DNA from: Proales similis
Lineage: Eukaryota; Rotifera; Eurotatoria; Ploima; Proalidae
Direction of reading: 5' to 3'
NCBI GenBank assembly: GCA_019059635.1
Contig: JAGVRJ010000008.1
Location: 806,001-870,000 of the forward strand
Length of the DNA: 64,000 nucleotides
The notes beneath the pieces were generated by a model that worked only from the letters and a program-made list of their open reading frames with translations, did not search any database and had not been told where the DNA came from. The stretch's first letter is position 1; each line of letters begins with the position of its first letter. Of the stretch, positions 34,868 through 46,554 are shown piece by piece. Position numbers and translations under genes: made by a program.

Positions 34868-37800
34868 TCACCACAAAGTGGTCTCTCGTATCTCGCTGAT
34901 AATCAGACTGGCCTTTTGAAGCGCCTCGAGCATCTCGGACGCCTCACGTCTTCGCGCAGCAATATGAGGCGATTCGTCCAGCAGCTCTTCAGTGTGCGAG
35001 GTCTTGTAGAGCGAGGCGACCAGCTCCGACTGCAAGTTGTCTTTTATGTCGTTGACCAAAAAGTGCATGATCGCCTTGGGCACGCTGTCCTGGATGCTTT
35101 TGCGCACAATTAAAAAGTACGACTTGATTAGGCGCTCGATTAGCTCGCAGTCTCGCTGCTCTCTTCCGGTCAGTTTTCGACTCAAGTGCGCGTTTGACTG
35201 CGAAAAATCAGTTAATTACTGAACGTCGATTTATTCATTCGCTTTCGAGCTTTTTTTTTTCAACTCACCGCTTCGGGCAAAAAGTTCACTCCGTTTACAG
35301 GCGAATGGGCAACTGAATTGGCACTCAGGTTGGCGGCTTGGCTCAATGTGCTCACTGCAGCGCTTACAATCGGCCCGGCGTTATCTGCACACCTTCGTGT
35401 GAATGGCAAATTAAGAGACTCGAACGGTTGCACACTTACGGTTGGCTGGTTTGGACGAGGTGATCGCTGTAGTTTGACTCGTAATGGACAGTTTCTCGAG
35501 CGGCTTGTCGAGCTCATTGCTTGTGAGCGCGCGCTGTATTAAATTGGCCTCGTGGAAGTCCGGATGTTTGGTGTTTATGTAGGAGAGCTCGATGTGCACC
35601 AGATTCTCCACCATTTGGTTGGTGACTGGCAGCCGCTTGCGCAACAGAGCTGTAACCACATCGACGATCTTCTCATGAAGTCGTGGAAACCTCACCAGCT
35701 CCTGCTTGAAAACAATGCCGCGTTAAGAATTTGTCGCTCGGTGCACATGAGCGACCAAACACTCGACTCTCTGCATCTCGCGCTCTTTTTTTTTTCTCTC
35801 TCCCTCTTTCTCTCTGTGTCAGAGTTTCTATTTCTATTTGCCTCCTTCTCTAAAGGTTTTTTTTTCTATTTCTACAAGTCCTCATCCATCCATTAGGGTT
35901 CACATCAAACGAATTGAATGACGATAAGGAAAATTGCGATTAATTGCGTTTTAGAGCAGCGAGGCGACAGGCTTGAATGCAACGGTTACGTAATTTGGAT
36001 GCAATAAAATAAAAATGAGCAAATGGAAGAAAATGAAATAAAAATGCTACAAAAAAAAAGAGAGGGATGAAAGAAAATAACTTGAAAATCAAATAGCAGC
36101 TTGTCACCAGCTCTCGGCTTGTTTTCATTTTGCCGCAGTTCGGCATGAGCTCGCACGGCAAATACAAATTTTCTTTTTTCTATTTATTTATTTGCGTTTG
36201 TGAGAGCCGAGCGCCAGAGCTAAAAGAGTAAGCGAAACCAAAGAGTGCGGGCGTGTGTGTGTGAGAGAGAGAGAGAGAAAGAGAGGAGGCGGGAAAGCGG
36301 ACCAAATGAAGGAAAACGAGTTTAGGAAAGGCTAAGAGAGAGAGAGGCGAGGGCAAGAACGAGAACGAAAAATTGGTTTCATAGTTACTTGTGCACCGCA
36401 TTGTTGAATGATCCGCTGCATCTCCTCGTGAACCAACTCGACACAACGAAGCGAGGGCTCTGATAAGCGTCTGATCTGCCGCTTAACCAACAGCTCGAAC
36501 GAGACTTCGGGCACGAATAGACTCGGCCGCGGACCCTTTTCAATTCGTTATGAGATTTTTCAATTTAGAAGTGTGTGATTTCAAGTGCGCGCGCGGACAT
36601 AAGATTGTTGGCGGATTTTATTTGTTTTCGAAGCCATTTAATCGCTCAAAAGCTCTTGGACTCTAAATCACACTCGACGAGCAGCGAGCACCTTCATCGT
36701 CGTCGTCGTTTTTATTACTTCTGCTTGATCTTTTACGACGACTGCTGCTCTTGACGCGGCCACTGCTCAATCGGCTAAAGTATCTCAGTGCCAGGCCAGT
36801 TGATTTTTCTTCTTTTTTTTTTCCTACATAATTCTCGCTTGAGTGATTGCAATCGGATTTTGCATTGTGTTAGCGCGGTGCCCTCAAACCTGAGACGGCG
36901 TCGTCATCTATCCGCTTGCCTTCCCTTGTTCTGTTTGATCTCACATAATTGCCAAGCACACTTGTCCGGCAAGCATCAACTCAATCGATTTGCTCACACA
37001 CAAAAACACACACACACACACGAGCGAATTCCAGTGCTCGTTTGCTTGCTTTCTCTCAGCATCTCAGTGCTGAGCAAATCGGCCATCGGGCCTAATTTGA
37101 ATAATTCGTTTGATCCCTTCTAGATCATTTACTCGCGTGCGTGTGATTTTCAACGCGCACGGTTGCTTAGCGGTGTGAGAAAGCCGAGAACGTCCGTGCG
37201 TCGTCCAGTCGTCAGAATTCAAGAGGGTTCAACTCGAAGCAAGCGATTAAGAAACTTTCTCGAACGAACACAAATTGGCGAACAGTAGATTGTCGAGCGA
37301 TGAAAAGGCAATGCCTAACTTGAGCACTCTAAACACCAACTCAAGCTACTATCATGTCAAGCTGCATCTGAACAAGTATCAAGACAACTTGCTGAACAAA
37401 CGCCTGCAAAAGCTCGACGAGCAAGAAATGAAGGCGAGACTCAAGCATCAGCGAAATTCAAACGAGCTCATCTTGTTCATGCGTCAGTGCCAGAAAAGCA
37501 CCGGATACTTGTCTAAGACGCATCGTCAGTACGCCAACGACCAAGAGGCCATCGATAGTCCAGTCGAGATCCTGAACGACTCGAGCTCATTCAGCATTGA
37601 GCCTGTGCGTCTGGCCACGCCCAGACACAGACGCGCGCCGGTCAGCAGAGCTGGCGTCGGGCAGCTTCGGGTCAAATCGGCCGGCGTCTATAAATCACTT
37701 AAGCTCAATTCAGACGCATTGGAGCCGGCACCGTCGCCCTGTGGCTCGAGCAACTCATCCTCAATGAGCACTGTATCGTCGAGCAGCAGCGCACGAAACG

Positions 37801-40048
37801 AGAGCGTGCCAATGACCAAGCAAATCGAGCCGAGCCAACAAGCAGGCGAGTTGAACAACACTCGTTTGAAATTGGTTCGCCCGCTGACTTGTGGGGCTCT
37901 GCGCGAGCGGCCGATCAAGTCGGGTTCGACCATGTCAAGCGAGCGAGCCAACAGCATCGGCGCGATTAGTTGGCTCACGTGCACAATGAGCTTCAATGAC
38001 GCCGAGTCAAAAAGCGACCAGGCCAAGCGACCCGACCAGGTCCAGAGAGAGGAGCAGTTTAGGAGCAGAAGCCTTGACGTCGGACTCAGCTCGGTCGAGA
38101 AAGGCCGGAGTCGCGCCACTGCACGCACTCGCGTGCCAATCAAAGTGAACATGTCACGCAGCATCATGAGACGCAAGCAGGCCGAGATTGTCGAGGAGTA
38201 CAAACGGCTCACTGCGTCCGAGCTGATGCGCAATATGCGCAAAATGCAGAGCGAATTGAGCATGAAAGTAAAAGCCTTCAACAACAAAGGCCTGCTGAGC
38301 GCACTTTAAACAAAAGGCATCTGTACTCACAGTTGCGTTCCTGATCGCAGTTAATATGTCCAGCTTGTCCAAGCCGCCAAGTGGCTCGACCGTTTCCAAA
38401 GCTTTACCGAATGTCTCATGAAATATGTAGCAAATGCGCGCGCCGCCACATCTTTGTTCGTTCGTCACAGCAGCAGGCACAGTTTAGTTTGTAAATGTTC
38501 TCTCTCTCGAATTGAATAAAACGTCACCTACAGCTCGTTGGTCTCTATGTACTTGGCCGTTCCTTCGATGGTGGCGCAGTAGGCCGACGCGAATTTTGTT
38601 ATTATTTGCAGCAGCAGTTTTCCCTTCACAACAGAGCGTTAGCGTTGTTCAGCAAAACTCGTTCTCTCTCTCTCTACCTTGTCTTCGACCGGCTCGCCGA
38701 ACGATGCCACCAGTGAGCTGAACTGCGACGCCATCACATTTACGCGCGTCTTGAGGGCGGGCAAGCACTCGCGAATGTGATGCATCAGAAGCTTCAGCGT
38801 TCATTCGATTAAGAGTTGAGGGCGACTCTTGATTGAGCTAAGCAGCTTACCCTGTTCAGAGTGCGGGCCAAGTAAGGAGTTCCGTTTCGACTGGCAATGC
38901 TGGGATAGAACTTTTGCAGATAAGTCGCCTCGTCCTTTAGCGAGTCGGTGATTTTCTTCAATTGAGAAAATATTTTTAACAAAGCAGCAGCAGCAAAGGA
39001 CAGGACTGGCAGTGCGAACCTTGCGATTTTTAATGTCCAATTGGCTGCGGTTTATCACTCCGATGATGCCCAGTTTGACTGGAATGACGCGTCCACACAG
39101 AACATCGTAGGCGTCTGTTCCTTGATCCATCAGATCGAGCTTGGTGACCACGGCCAGAGTTCGGCGTCCTGTTGAAGGCAAAGTTGGCAGATTCGCTCGC
39201 GATTGGTTAGAAGGCCACTTACCGTCCGGATCGGCCTCGCGTGCTAATTTCAAGGATTCAGAAGTAGAAAAGTCGGTGTTGGCCGACGAGACGGCCAGAA
39301 TGATTGAATTCGGATTGCCGATATAAGTCATGATCATGTCCCTAATTTGCTGCTCGATGTCCTGAGGCTGATCGCCCACAGGCACTTTGGTCAGGCCCGG
39401 CAAGTCGACCAGAGTGAGCGTGACTACTTTTGGCGAGAAGATTTTCAGAACAATCGGCTCGTGCGAGATGCCCTTGAAAGAGCCGAAACGTTAGACTCTG
39501 AAACGTCGGAGTGGCTGGCCACCAACGGCTTACCTTGTTTGCGCCGGTCACACGCTCAGTTTCAGATTCAATCTCTTGCCTAATCTCGTCAAAGTCGGTG
39601 AAGTATTTGTTCTTGACATGAAGGAACACGCCCCACTCTTCGGCGTCCTTGGGGGCTAGTCGTCCAAGCCTATTGAGCAGACGGTCGAATTTAATTTTGA
39701 GCTGGCGAGACAGACCTTCTTCTACGTTGGTGAAGCCGTTTACAAGCTCGCTGCTCTCCTCAGTCTTTGACTTGGAAGTGTAGATGAGCTGTAGAATGAG
39801 CGGTCGACGAGTAACAATTCCGGTGCCTCTCGGCAAAAAGTCACGTCCGACCAGATTCTCAAGCACGGAGCTCTTGCCGGCGCTCTATGCCCAAAAGAAA
39901 GAGTGATTGGTTGAGCGAGCGATCGACCAATGTCATTCTCACGTACCTGAGTGCCCACAACTACAATTTGCGGCAAGTGAATGCTCTCGTGGCCGACAGT
40001 GTTGAACACATCCTGCAGCTTGTTCAAAACAGGAATCAACGCATCCAT
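34868..40048 (-). CDS. DRP1: Dynamin-related protein 1 (mitochondrial/peroxisomal fission GTPase)
   Basis: Twelve exons: 39947-40048, 39534-39884, 39223-39472, 39020-39168, 38851-38955, 38678-38791, 38532-38623, 38331-38451, 36389-36535, 35440-35704, 35269-35384 and 34868-35197, giving 713 aa. The P-loop GTQSAGKSS is split by the first intron. [14 protein letters not shown] (switch/G3) and [12 protein letters not shown] (G4) follow. [15 protein letters not shown] and [15 protein letters not shown] mark the middle/stalk. [13 protein letters not shown] and YINTKHPDF precede a short variable (B-insert) region in place of a PH domain. The GED starts at [17 protein letters not shown] and ends [10 protein letters not shown]. 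The combination is DRP1/DNM1L rather than endocytic dynamin. It self-assembles on mitochondria and peroxisomes. The 1.8-kb intron between exons 8 and 9 contains an antisense gene. Confidence 0.96.
37311..38309 (+). CDS. Ser/Arg-rich protein of unknown function nested in a DRP1 intron
   Basis: A single open frame of 332 aa from the ATG at 37311 lies wholly inside the 36536-38330 intron of DRP1, on the opposite strand. The frame is open slightly further upstream without an ATG. The N-terminal 80 residues form a basic helical segment ([20 protein letters not shown], then [10 protein letters not shown]). The middle is Ser-rich and low in complexity. The C-terminus is a second basic helical region ([20 protein letters not shown], then [20 protein letters not shown]). 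I recognise no family. Coding is supported by a long open frame with codon use like the neighbours. The next AATAAA (38515-38520) would make its 3' UTR antisense to DRP1 exon 8. Confidence 0.55.
   Translation: MPNLSTLNTNSSYYHVKLHLNKYQDNLLNKRLQKLDEQEMKARLKHQRNSNELILFMRQCQKSTGYLSKTHRQYANDQEAIDSPVEILNDSSSFSIEPVRLATPRHRRAPVSRAGVGQLRVKSAGVYKSLKLNSDALEPAPSPCGSSNSSSMSTVSSSSSARNESVPMTKQIEPSQQAGELNNTRLKLVRPLTCGALRERPIKSGSTMSSERANSIGAISWLTCTMSFNDAESKSDQAKRPDQVQREEQFRSRSLDVGLSSVEKGRSRATARTRVPIKVNMSRSIMRRKQAEIVEEYKRLTASELMRNMRKMQSELSMKVKAFNNKGLLSAL
38515..38520 (+). terminator. Candidate poly(A) signal of the nested gene
   Basis: First AATAAA downstream of the nested gene's TAA. It falls within a DRP1 intron, beyond DRP1 exon 8. 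Confidence 0.35.
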
Positions 40049-40421
40049 TCTTCTGACTGACGTGTGTGTGTGTGCGCGTTAAGCAGAGCGACGATAGACG
40101 TATCTATTGGGGGGAAAAAACAAGCGTTACGGACACAGGCCTTACGATTCTCAAACGGCGCCAATTGAGGCAGAGCTTGGTTTCTCAAGCGTTCGAAATG
40201 TTTGTATGCCGCCGCATAATGACTTGAGACGATGATTGAACATTGCGTCAGATGCATTTGGTAACTTTGATTTGAGAGTTAAATCGTCACCACTTTGACC
40301 GGCTTCCGATTCGCATCTCAGCTCCTCGCCGATTTTGTTTTAAAGAGAGACAACAGAAAAGTTTGAAGCAACAAATTTGAAGAATATTTATTCAAAATCT
40401 CTAGAGGGGCGCGTTTGGTTC
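40049..40421. other. DRP1 5' flank and 3' UTR of the Cys-rich gene
   Basis: About 370 bp with a short (GT)n near 40061-40072. TTTATT at 40387-40392 is the likely minus-strand poly(A) signal of the upstream Cys-rich gene. Confidence 0.45.
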
Positions 40422-41966
40422 TCATTCGCAAGCGGCCAGTGTCGAATTGTAGTTTGGCTTAGAGGGCGAGCATTCACAAGTGGCAGCTTGACCGCAGAGC
40501 AGATTGCGCGAGGCGCGGCATTCGTAGCTCGTACAAGCAGCGCCGTAGATTCGCGACCTCTCACACGTCTGTCCGTTCCAGTAGTGGTCACTGTTGCATC
40601 GGCAAATGTTGCTCACGCAGCGTAGGCCCAGGTAATGATTGCAGGGCACAACTGAGCACCACGTAGCTGCGTAGGACTGCATTGGCTCACAAGCTCCGCT
40701 GTTGGTGTTGTAGTAATAGGCAGGAACGCATTGACAGCCGGCGCTGTGACTGCGGGCGTCCACTTGACACACGGCGTTGTCAATGCACTGGGTGGAGCTT
40801 GTGCAGTTCTGGTGCACAGGCCTGACCAGCTCGCATCGGGCCAGATATTCATCGTAGAGATAGCCGCTCTGGCAAATGCACACTTTGCTTGTGGTGCCTT
40901 GCGGTGGCACAGAGCAAGTCAGATGGATGTCACGCCAGCTGCATTGGGTGCTGGCCGTGCATGACTCACCGAACAGCTTGTACCTTGTGCAAGCGCTTCC
41001 GTCCCAGTACTCGTCCTCGTCACAGTAGCATCTACTCGATATGCACATGAGGCCCTTGTTGTCGCACTCGTACGTGTAGTTGCACTTTTCATTCCAGCTC
41101 TTGAGCAGAATGCAGCTCTGCGAGTATTTGTTGTAGTAGTAGCCAGTGATGCACAAGCAAAACTTGGCCGTCTGGTTGTACTCTGTTCGGCAGACTGTGT
41201 TGCTCGGACACTCGTCATAGTCATTCTCGCACATTTCGTAGACCTTTTTCTGCTCGTGGCACTTGCCGTCGCTCGCTTTCAGATAATAGCCCGACGGACA
41301 GAGGCAGCGGTTCTGGCTGCCAGAGCTTGTGCAATTGGCGCCCTCGACGCAGTGGCTGCTCGAGGTGCAAGTCTCGCCCACTTGGCGCACTCGAACGCAA
41401 TCGTCCGAGCCGTAATAGTTGGCCCAGACGGCCGACGAGCCGCATGTGCACACATCGTCGATGCAGTAGAGATGGGCGAATTTGTCGCATTCTCGACTGT
41501 CGAAGCACGCCTCGCCGTAGGTCTTGAGCGGCAGGCATTTGCCCACGTCCTGGTCAAAGTAAAAGTCGTCGATGCACTGGCATCTATTGCTTGCGTCGCA
41601 GTAGCCGTCTTCCAGACAATCGCTCGAACTCGTGCACTGCTCAGACACGTAGCGCCCGTATTGCAGTGTGGTTGTGGCCGAGTCTGCTTTCACTTGCTCA
41701 GTCCGATCGACAGTGATGAGTATCGCTGTGGCCGCGATGGCCAGTGTGAGCAGCAGGCCGCCAATAAGCCAAACGTAGTTGGGCAAATTCAGAAATTCTG
41801 TTCTTAAATAGAACCGCTTTTGACGGACGTTGCTTGGCAATAAGTAATCTCTGGAGCCGTCTTTGCTCTCTTGCGCTAAGTTTGCGACCGGCGCCTGGGC
41901 CAGCACTTGAGCCGAGTAGACTGGCTGAGCAATCACCGGCTGTGGCACATATTCTTGGTAAATCAT
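40422..41966 (-). CDS. Type II membrane protein with about nine Cys-rich (EB/EGF-like) modules
   Basis: 514 aa from the ATG at 41966 in one exon. There is no signal peptide. The cytoplasmic N-terminus is rich in Pro, Val and Gln (VPQPVIAQPVYSAQ), and a TM helix lies at about 65-86. The rest is an ectodomain of about nine modules of 45-50 residues. Each opens C-(T/S)-S-S-(T/S)-x-C or a close variant, continues to LxCxxxxCxC and then a Y-Y/W-containing loop closing on Cys. Examples are EQCTSSSDCLEDGYC, then CQCIDDFYF, and CRCNSDHYWNGQTC. Such modules are common in invertebrate membrane proteins of unknown role; adhesion or ligand binding is an inference only. An in-frame ATG lies 35 codons upstream at 42071. 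The T-rich stretch between, ending CCAG, looks like an intron, so I prefer 41966. Confidence 0.75.
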   Translation of the reverse strand: MIYQEYVPQPVIAQPVYSAQVLAQAPVANLAQESKDGSRDYLLPSNVRQKRFYLRTEFLNLPNYVWLIGGLLLTLAIAATAILITVDRTEQVKADSATTTLQYGRYVSEQCTSSSDCLEDGYCDASNRCQCIDDFYFDQDVGKCLPLKTYGEACFDSRECDKFAHLYCIDDVCTCGSSAVWANYYGSDDCVRVRQVGETCTSSSHCVEGANCTSSGSQNRCLCPSGYYLKASDGKCHEQKKVYEMCENDYDECPSNTVCRTEYNQTAKFCLCITGYYYNKYSQSCILLKSWNEKCNYTYECDNKGLMCISSRCYCDEDEYWDGSACTRYKLFGESCTASTQCSWRDIHLTCSVPPQGTTSKVCICQSGYLYDEYLARCELVRPVHQNCTSSTQCIDNAVCQVDARSHSAGCQCVPAYYYNTNSGACEPMQSYAATWCSVVPCNHYLGLRCVSNICRCNSDHYWNGQTCERSRIYGAACTSYECRASRNLLCGQAATCECSPSKPNYNSTLAACE

Positions 41967-42218
41967 TTCTCTTTCTGGATCAGAAAGTCGAATCAGAAAG
42001 CAAACAATTTTGTGAACGAAAAAAAGAAATTTCGAAAAATGTTTTCTTTTCGTCTTTTCAAGAGAAGACATTTCAAGTCAAACTGTTGTCGTTGCAAACA
42101 AGCAAACGCAAACAAAACACTTGCGCGCACAAACACACATGCATGACAGAGCGACAGAACAAGTCGAAAGGGTTTTGTAATCAAATTAAATACACAAACA
42201 GAGGCTGTGAAAATAAAC

Positions 42219-45200
42219 ATGAGCTCGACTGTAAAGCATCACTCAACAGGTAAAGAAGTAAAGCCGGCCGAGTCAGCACTGAGCAATTAAATTTTGCTTG
42301 CTAGAACCGGTTCAGGACAAAGACTTTCTGGTCGCCTATAAACGACTGCCCGAGGTTGGTCTCTAGCTCTCGGTCAACTTTTCAATTATCGCAAGAGTGT
42401 TTGCGCTCGCAGAAATCGGCAGCCACCATTCGCTTTTTTGACCGAGGCGATTACCTAAGCCTGCACGGTGCTGACGCCCTATTCGCCGCCAAAGAGTTCT
42501 TCAAAACCAACAATGTGATCAAAATATGGAAATCGAGCTCAGCTGGTGAGACACATTGCTCATTGCCATCTCACACTGGCTTTTGTTTACTGCGTCTCGT
42601 GCTAGAGTGCAGCGAACTGGAAACTTGCTACGTAAAGAACAACAGCTTCGATCAGCTGCTCAAAGAGCTCCTGCTCGTCAAGCAGTACAGAGTGGAGATT
42701 TGGCGAAAGAACAACAAGACGGGCGAGTGGCAGATGGTCAATCATGTAAGCCAGCCTACCGTCCTGTTCGGTTTGAATGAGCCCAATGATTCGTGGTCAG
42801 GGATCGCCCGGAAACATTTCCCAATTCGAAGACATCATCTATTCGGGCGACGACTCGCAGTCAAACTTGGCCGATCCGGGCCTCATCGCCGTTCAGATAA
42901 CCAGCGAGGACAACATAAATGTAAGCAATTGAAACTCAAGAGCACACCGAAGCGAATGAAGCGATGCTCGAGTTCAAACAGAAGCTGGTGTGTGCTCACG
43001 TGGACAAAACGGCGCGCAAGTTCCTGGTCTGCAGCATTTCGTTCAAAGACGAGTTTGTCGATTTAGAAGTAAGTCGAACTGCCAAGAGACGCGTCAAATC
43101 AGCCTGCTTTATCTGTCTGTCTGCAGAGCTTGATCATTCACCTGGGACCCAAAGAGTGTCTCATACCGGCCAGTGGCGGAAATCGCGACCATTATCTCAA
43201 GCTGGTCAAAGTTCTTCAAAAGAACAACGTGCTCGTGACCGAACGCAAGAAATGTAAGCCCTGTGACCTTGTAAAACTTGAATGCGCGCTCTGCATCAGC
43301 TTTTCGACTCCAGCTGATTTCGATTCGGACCTTGCCTGTTCAGAACTGAACAAACTTGTGAAGACAGTCGACGAGCAGAATGTAGCCAATCTAGGTCGGT
43401 TTGCTAATTTCAATCTGCGACCGCAAGCTCAGCTAAGTTGATCTGAAAATTAAAGTCGAGCTGAAAGAAAAGACACGAATCGGATGCTTGAATGCGCTCA
43501 TCCGCTATCTGGACGTAACCGAGCCTTCACTTTTCTTGCCTTGGCCAACAGCCTGCTGAGCTTTTTCTACTTTATTTGCAGCTGCTGGCCGACTCGAGCA
43601 ACGACAGCAAATTTAAAATCGCCTCGTACAATCTGAACAATTATCTAAAGCTCGACTCGGGCGCGTTCAGTTCATTGAACTTGCTGCCTGGCAGCCGTGG
43701 CGAACAAGGAGGCCGCTCGCAAAGCGTCTATGGTGTTCTAAATCGCTGCTGCACTCCGCAAGGCCAACGCCTGTTGGTTCAATGGATCAAACAGCCTTTG
43801 ATGGACATAAACAAAATTCGTACGATTTTGCTCTTGACTTTGTCTCTGAATTCTCTCACCGGCTCGAATGGTTAGAGGAGCGTCAGAACATGGTCGAGCT
43901 GCTTGTCGATGATACCGAGCTGAGACAGTCTCTGGTCGAGAACTACCTAAAACGAATGCCCGACTTTCAAAAGCTAGAGTGGCGTTTTATAAAAAAGAAA
44001 GCCAATCTCCAAGTAGGTTTCCTGGTCGCGCCAACAGTCTCGGCAATCATTAGGCACCAACGCTGCAAGGATTGTTACAAAATCTACGTCGCGGTCGAAT
44101 CGCTTCCCCATTTGTACGAGGCGATGATCAGCCACAAAAGCGACAATGCTCATCTTGTGCGCGAAATGTTCACCAATCCGCTGAATGTAGGCTTCCATGC
44201 ATTAGAGTGTTGGCCAATTCGGTCTAAGGCTTGGCAAAGACGCTGATTGCAGACTTTAGCAAGTACCAGCAAATGGTCGAGTCGACGCTCGATCTGCAAC
44301 AAGTCAAGAACCACCTCTTTCTCATAAACAGTTCATTTGATCCGGAGCTCAAGCAGCTGAGGGACAGAATAGACGAGATTGAGCAGGAAATAGACTCCTT
44401 GTCCGACAAGGTATTCAATCAAACTCAAACTAAACTAAACAAATGAAACTAAGGTGTGAATTGAAGGTCTCCAGCGACTTGGAACTTCCAAGCAAATCGG
44501 TCAAGCTCGAATCAAACGCCCAGACCGGCTATTACTTTCGTGTGTCTCGCAAGGTTTCCTATTGGCTCTCTCTATCTCGCTCTGTTGCCCAGAGTCGAAC
44601 TAATGAATTCGACTGAACAAAAGGAGGACAGTGCACTGAGAAACAACAAGAAGTATCCGATTCTCGAGACGCGAAAGGACGGAATCAAGTTCGGATGTCG
44701 CGAGCTGGACAAGTTAAATCAAGAGTTCCTCGAAATAAAGGAAACCTACGAGCAGCAGCAAAAGGCGGTCGTGGACGAGGTGATGCGAATTTCGAGTAAA
44801 CCTTGCGTCCGGACCCAAATGAGGCGAACCAAATTGACGCTCGATTCAAATAGACGGCTACCTCGATTCGCTGCTTGTGCTCAACAATCTGATCGCCGAG
44901 ATCGACATATTCGTTTCATTCGCCCAAGTGGCTCTCAGCTCCCAGTGCGAGTACATTCGGCCTAAACTCTATCCGGCAGGCAAGTTAAGCGCCGCAGTAA
45001 TCGCCTGAACTCGACTCAAACTCGTCGCGTGCGCATTAGGCACCGGCCTTCTGCGTCTGGTCGAGTCGCGTCATCCGTGTCTGGAGATGCAAGATGGCAT
45101 CAACTTCATCCCAAACGACGCCGAGTTCAGAAAGGATCAGAAAATGTTCTGCATCATCACCGGACCGAACATGGGCGGTAAGAGCACTTATATTCGCCAG

Positions 45201-46351
45201 GTAGGCGTCGCTCTTTGGTCTCAGAGTCCGGCGCAATTTATTCAACGAGAGAGCGAGTCAAGATCGGAGTCCTGGTGCTCATGGCGCAGATTGGCAGCTT
45301 TGTTCCGGCTGCGGCCGCCGAGATCTCAATTGTCGACTGCATTCTGGCACGAATTGGCGCAAACGACTGCCAGAACAAGGGAGTGTCGACGTTCATGGCC
45401 GAAATGCTGGAGACATCGTTCATTCTAAAAGTAAGAAAAAAATTCGAGCCTCCTCAGCTGAAAATGCGAACGGCTCATTTGGACGAAATCTAGACGGCAA
45501 CCAGCAACTCGTTGGTCATCATTGACGAGCTCGGTAATCCTTCGCGACGAACGCTCTCCAAATAAGATTAAATGAGGCGCGAAAATCAGGACGAGGAACT
45601 TCGACTTACGACGGATTCGGACTTGCCTGGGCCATTTCAGAGTCTGCCTTAGTCTAGTTTACTTGGTCTAGCTCTCGATCTGAAACGTTTCTAGTTTTTT
45701 GGCCAAAAAAATCAAATGCTTCACATTGTTTGCCACTCACTTTCACGAGCTCACTGCGCTCAGCGAAGAGATAAACACCGTTTTCAACTGCCACGTGAGC
45801 GCCATGACCAGCGAGGACACGTTTACTTTGCTCTACAAGGTCAAGCCCGGTAAGCGCTCGGTGTGCAAGTGCTCTGACTGGGGAACGATGTCTAACGAGC
45901 GGCTCAAACTTTTACTCGGCCTCAGGCGTATGCGATCAGAGTTTCGGAATTCACGTTGCCCAGCTTGCCAGCTTTCCGCCTCATGTGCTCGAAGTGAGCT
46001 TGAAAGGTCTTTATTTCCAAAATAGATTTCGCTTCATTGGGCACAGAGTGCCAAGGAAAAGGCCAAATACTTGGAGGACTATTGCCCCACTCTCAACACC
46101 GAGCAAGAGCAGAGCGAGTCTCACGCTCAAGCCTACAAGCACAAACAGGCAAGTGAACGAGCCCGCTTCAACAGAATTGAACTGAATAGATCTGAATGAA
46201 GGAAACCGAGTCGATAATTGACAAGTGCTTTGAGAAAATTGAGCGCCTGCTCAAAGAGGAAGATTGTGTGGAGAAAATCAGGCAAGCGATCAGACAGGAC
46301 TCGGTCAAGTCCGCAAATCCTTACTTCCGAATGCTGGTCAACAAACTCTGA
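42219..46351 (+). CDS. MSH2: DNA mismatch repair protein MSH2
   Basis: Twenty-four exons, all in phase: 42219-42249, 42305-42354, 42413-42545, 42606-42745, 42801-42920, 42982-43068, 43127-43253, 43314-43394, 43456-43514, 43582-43819, 43876-44012, 44070-44186, 44240-44410, 44467-44553, 44624-44795, 44854-44979, 45040-45200, 45263-45430, 45494-45533, 45590-45641, 45695-45849, 45926-45993, 46047-46148 and 46202-46351. They sum to 923 aa (human 934). Family marks: [38 protein letters not shown], Walker [25 protein letters not shown], Walker [17 protein letters not shown] and [11 protein letters not shown]. It pairs with MSH6 or MSH3 to recognise mismatches. Two introns start with GC (44980 and 46149), both GCAAGT. 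AATAAA is at 46529-46534. Confidence 0.97.
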
Positions 46352-46528
46352 CCTCCAGTTTGGTAAGCGACCGGTCATCGCAACAATTAACTGCTTCGCG
46401 CTGGCAAATTTCACAATTCGAATTCAATTCGACCCTTTTCAGCGAAAAGACATATTCTTCTTCAAATTTCTTTAAATTAGAACCAAAAATTAATTTATTC
46501 AATTTTGATTGGCGCGAGTAAAAATTGG

Positions 46529-46534
46529 AATAAA
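46529..46534 (+). terminator. Poly(A) signal of MSH2
   Basis: AATAAA 178 bp after the MSH2 stop and 20 bp before the stop codon of the convergent UPF0728 gene. Confidence 0.55.
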
Positions 46535-46554
46535 ACTAAGCAACGAATTAGAGA

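Noticed and set aside
41256-41807. Antisense frames across the Cys-rich membrane protein
   Set aside because: Ala/Val/Arg-rich shadows created by repeated Cys codons on the opposite strand.
42069-42071. Upstream in-frame ATG for the Cys-rich protein
   Set aside because: The sequence between it and 41966 is T-rich and ends in a good splice acceptor; the extra residues look like translated intron.
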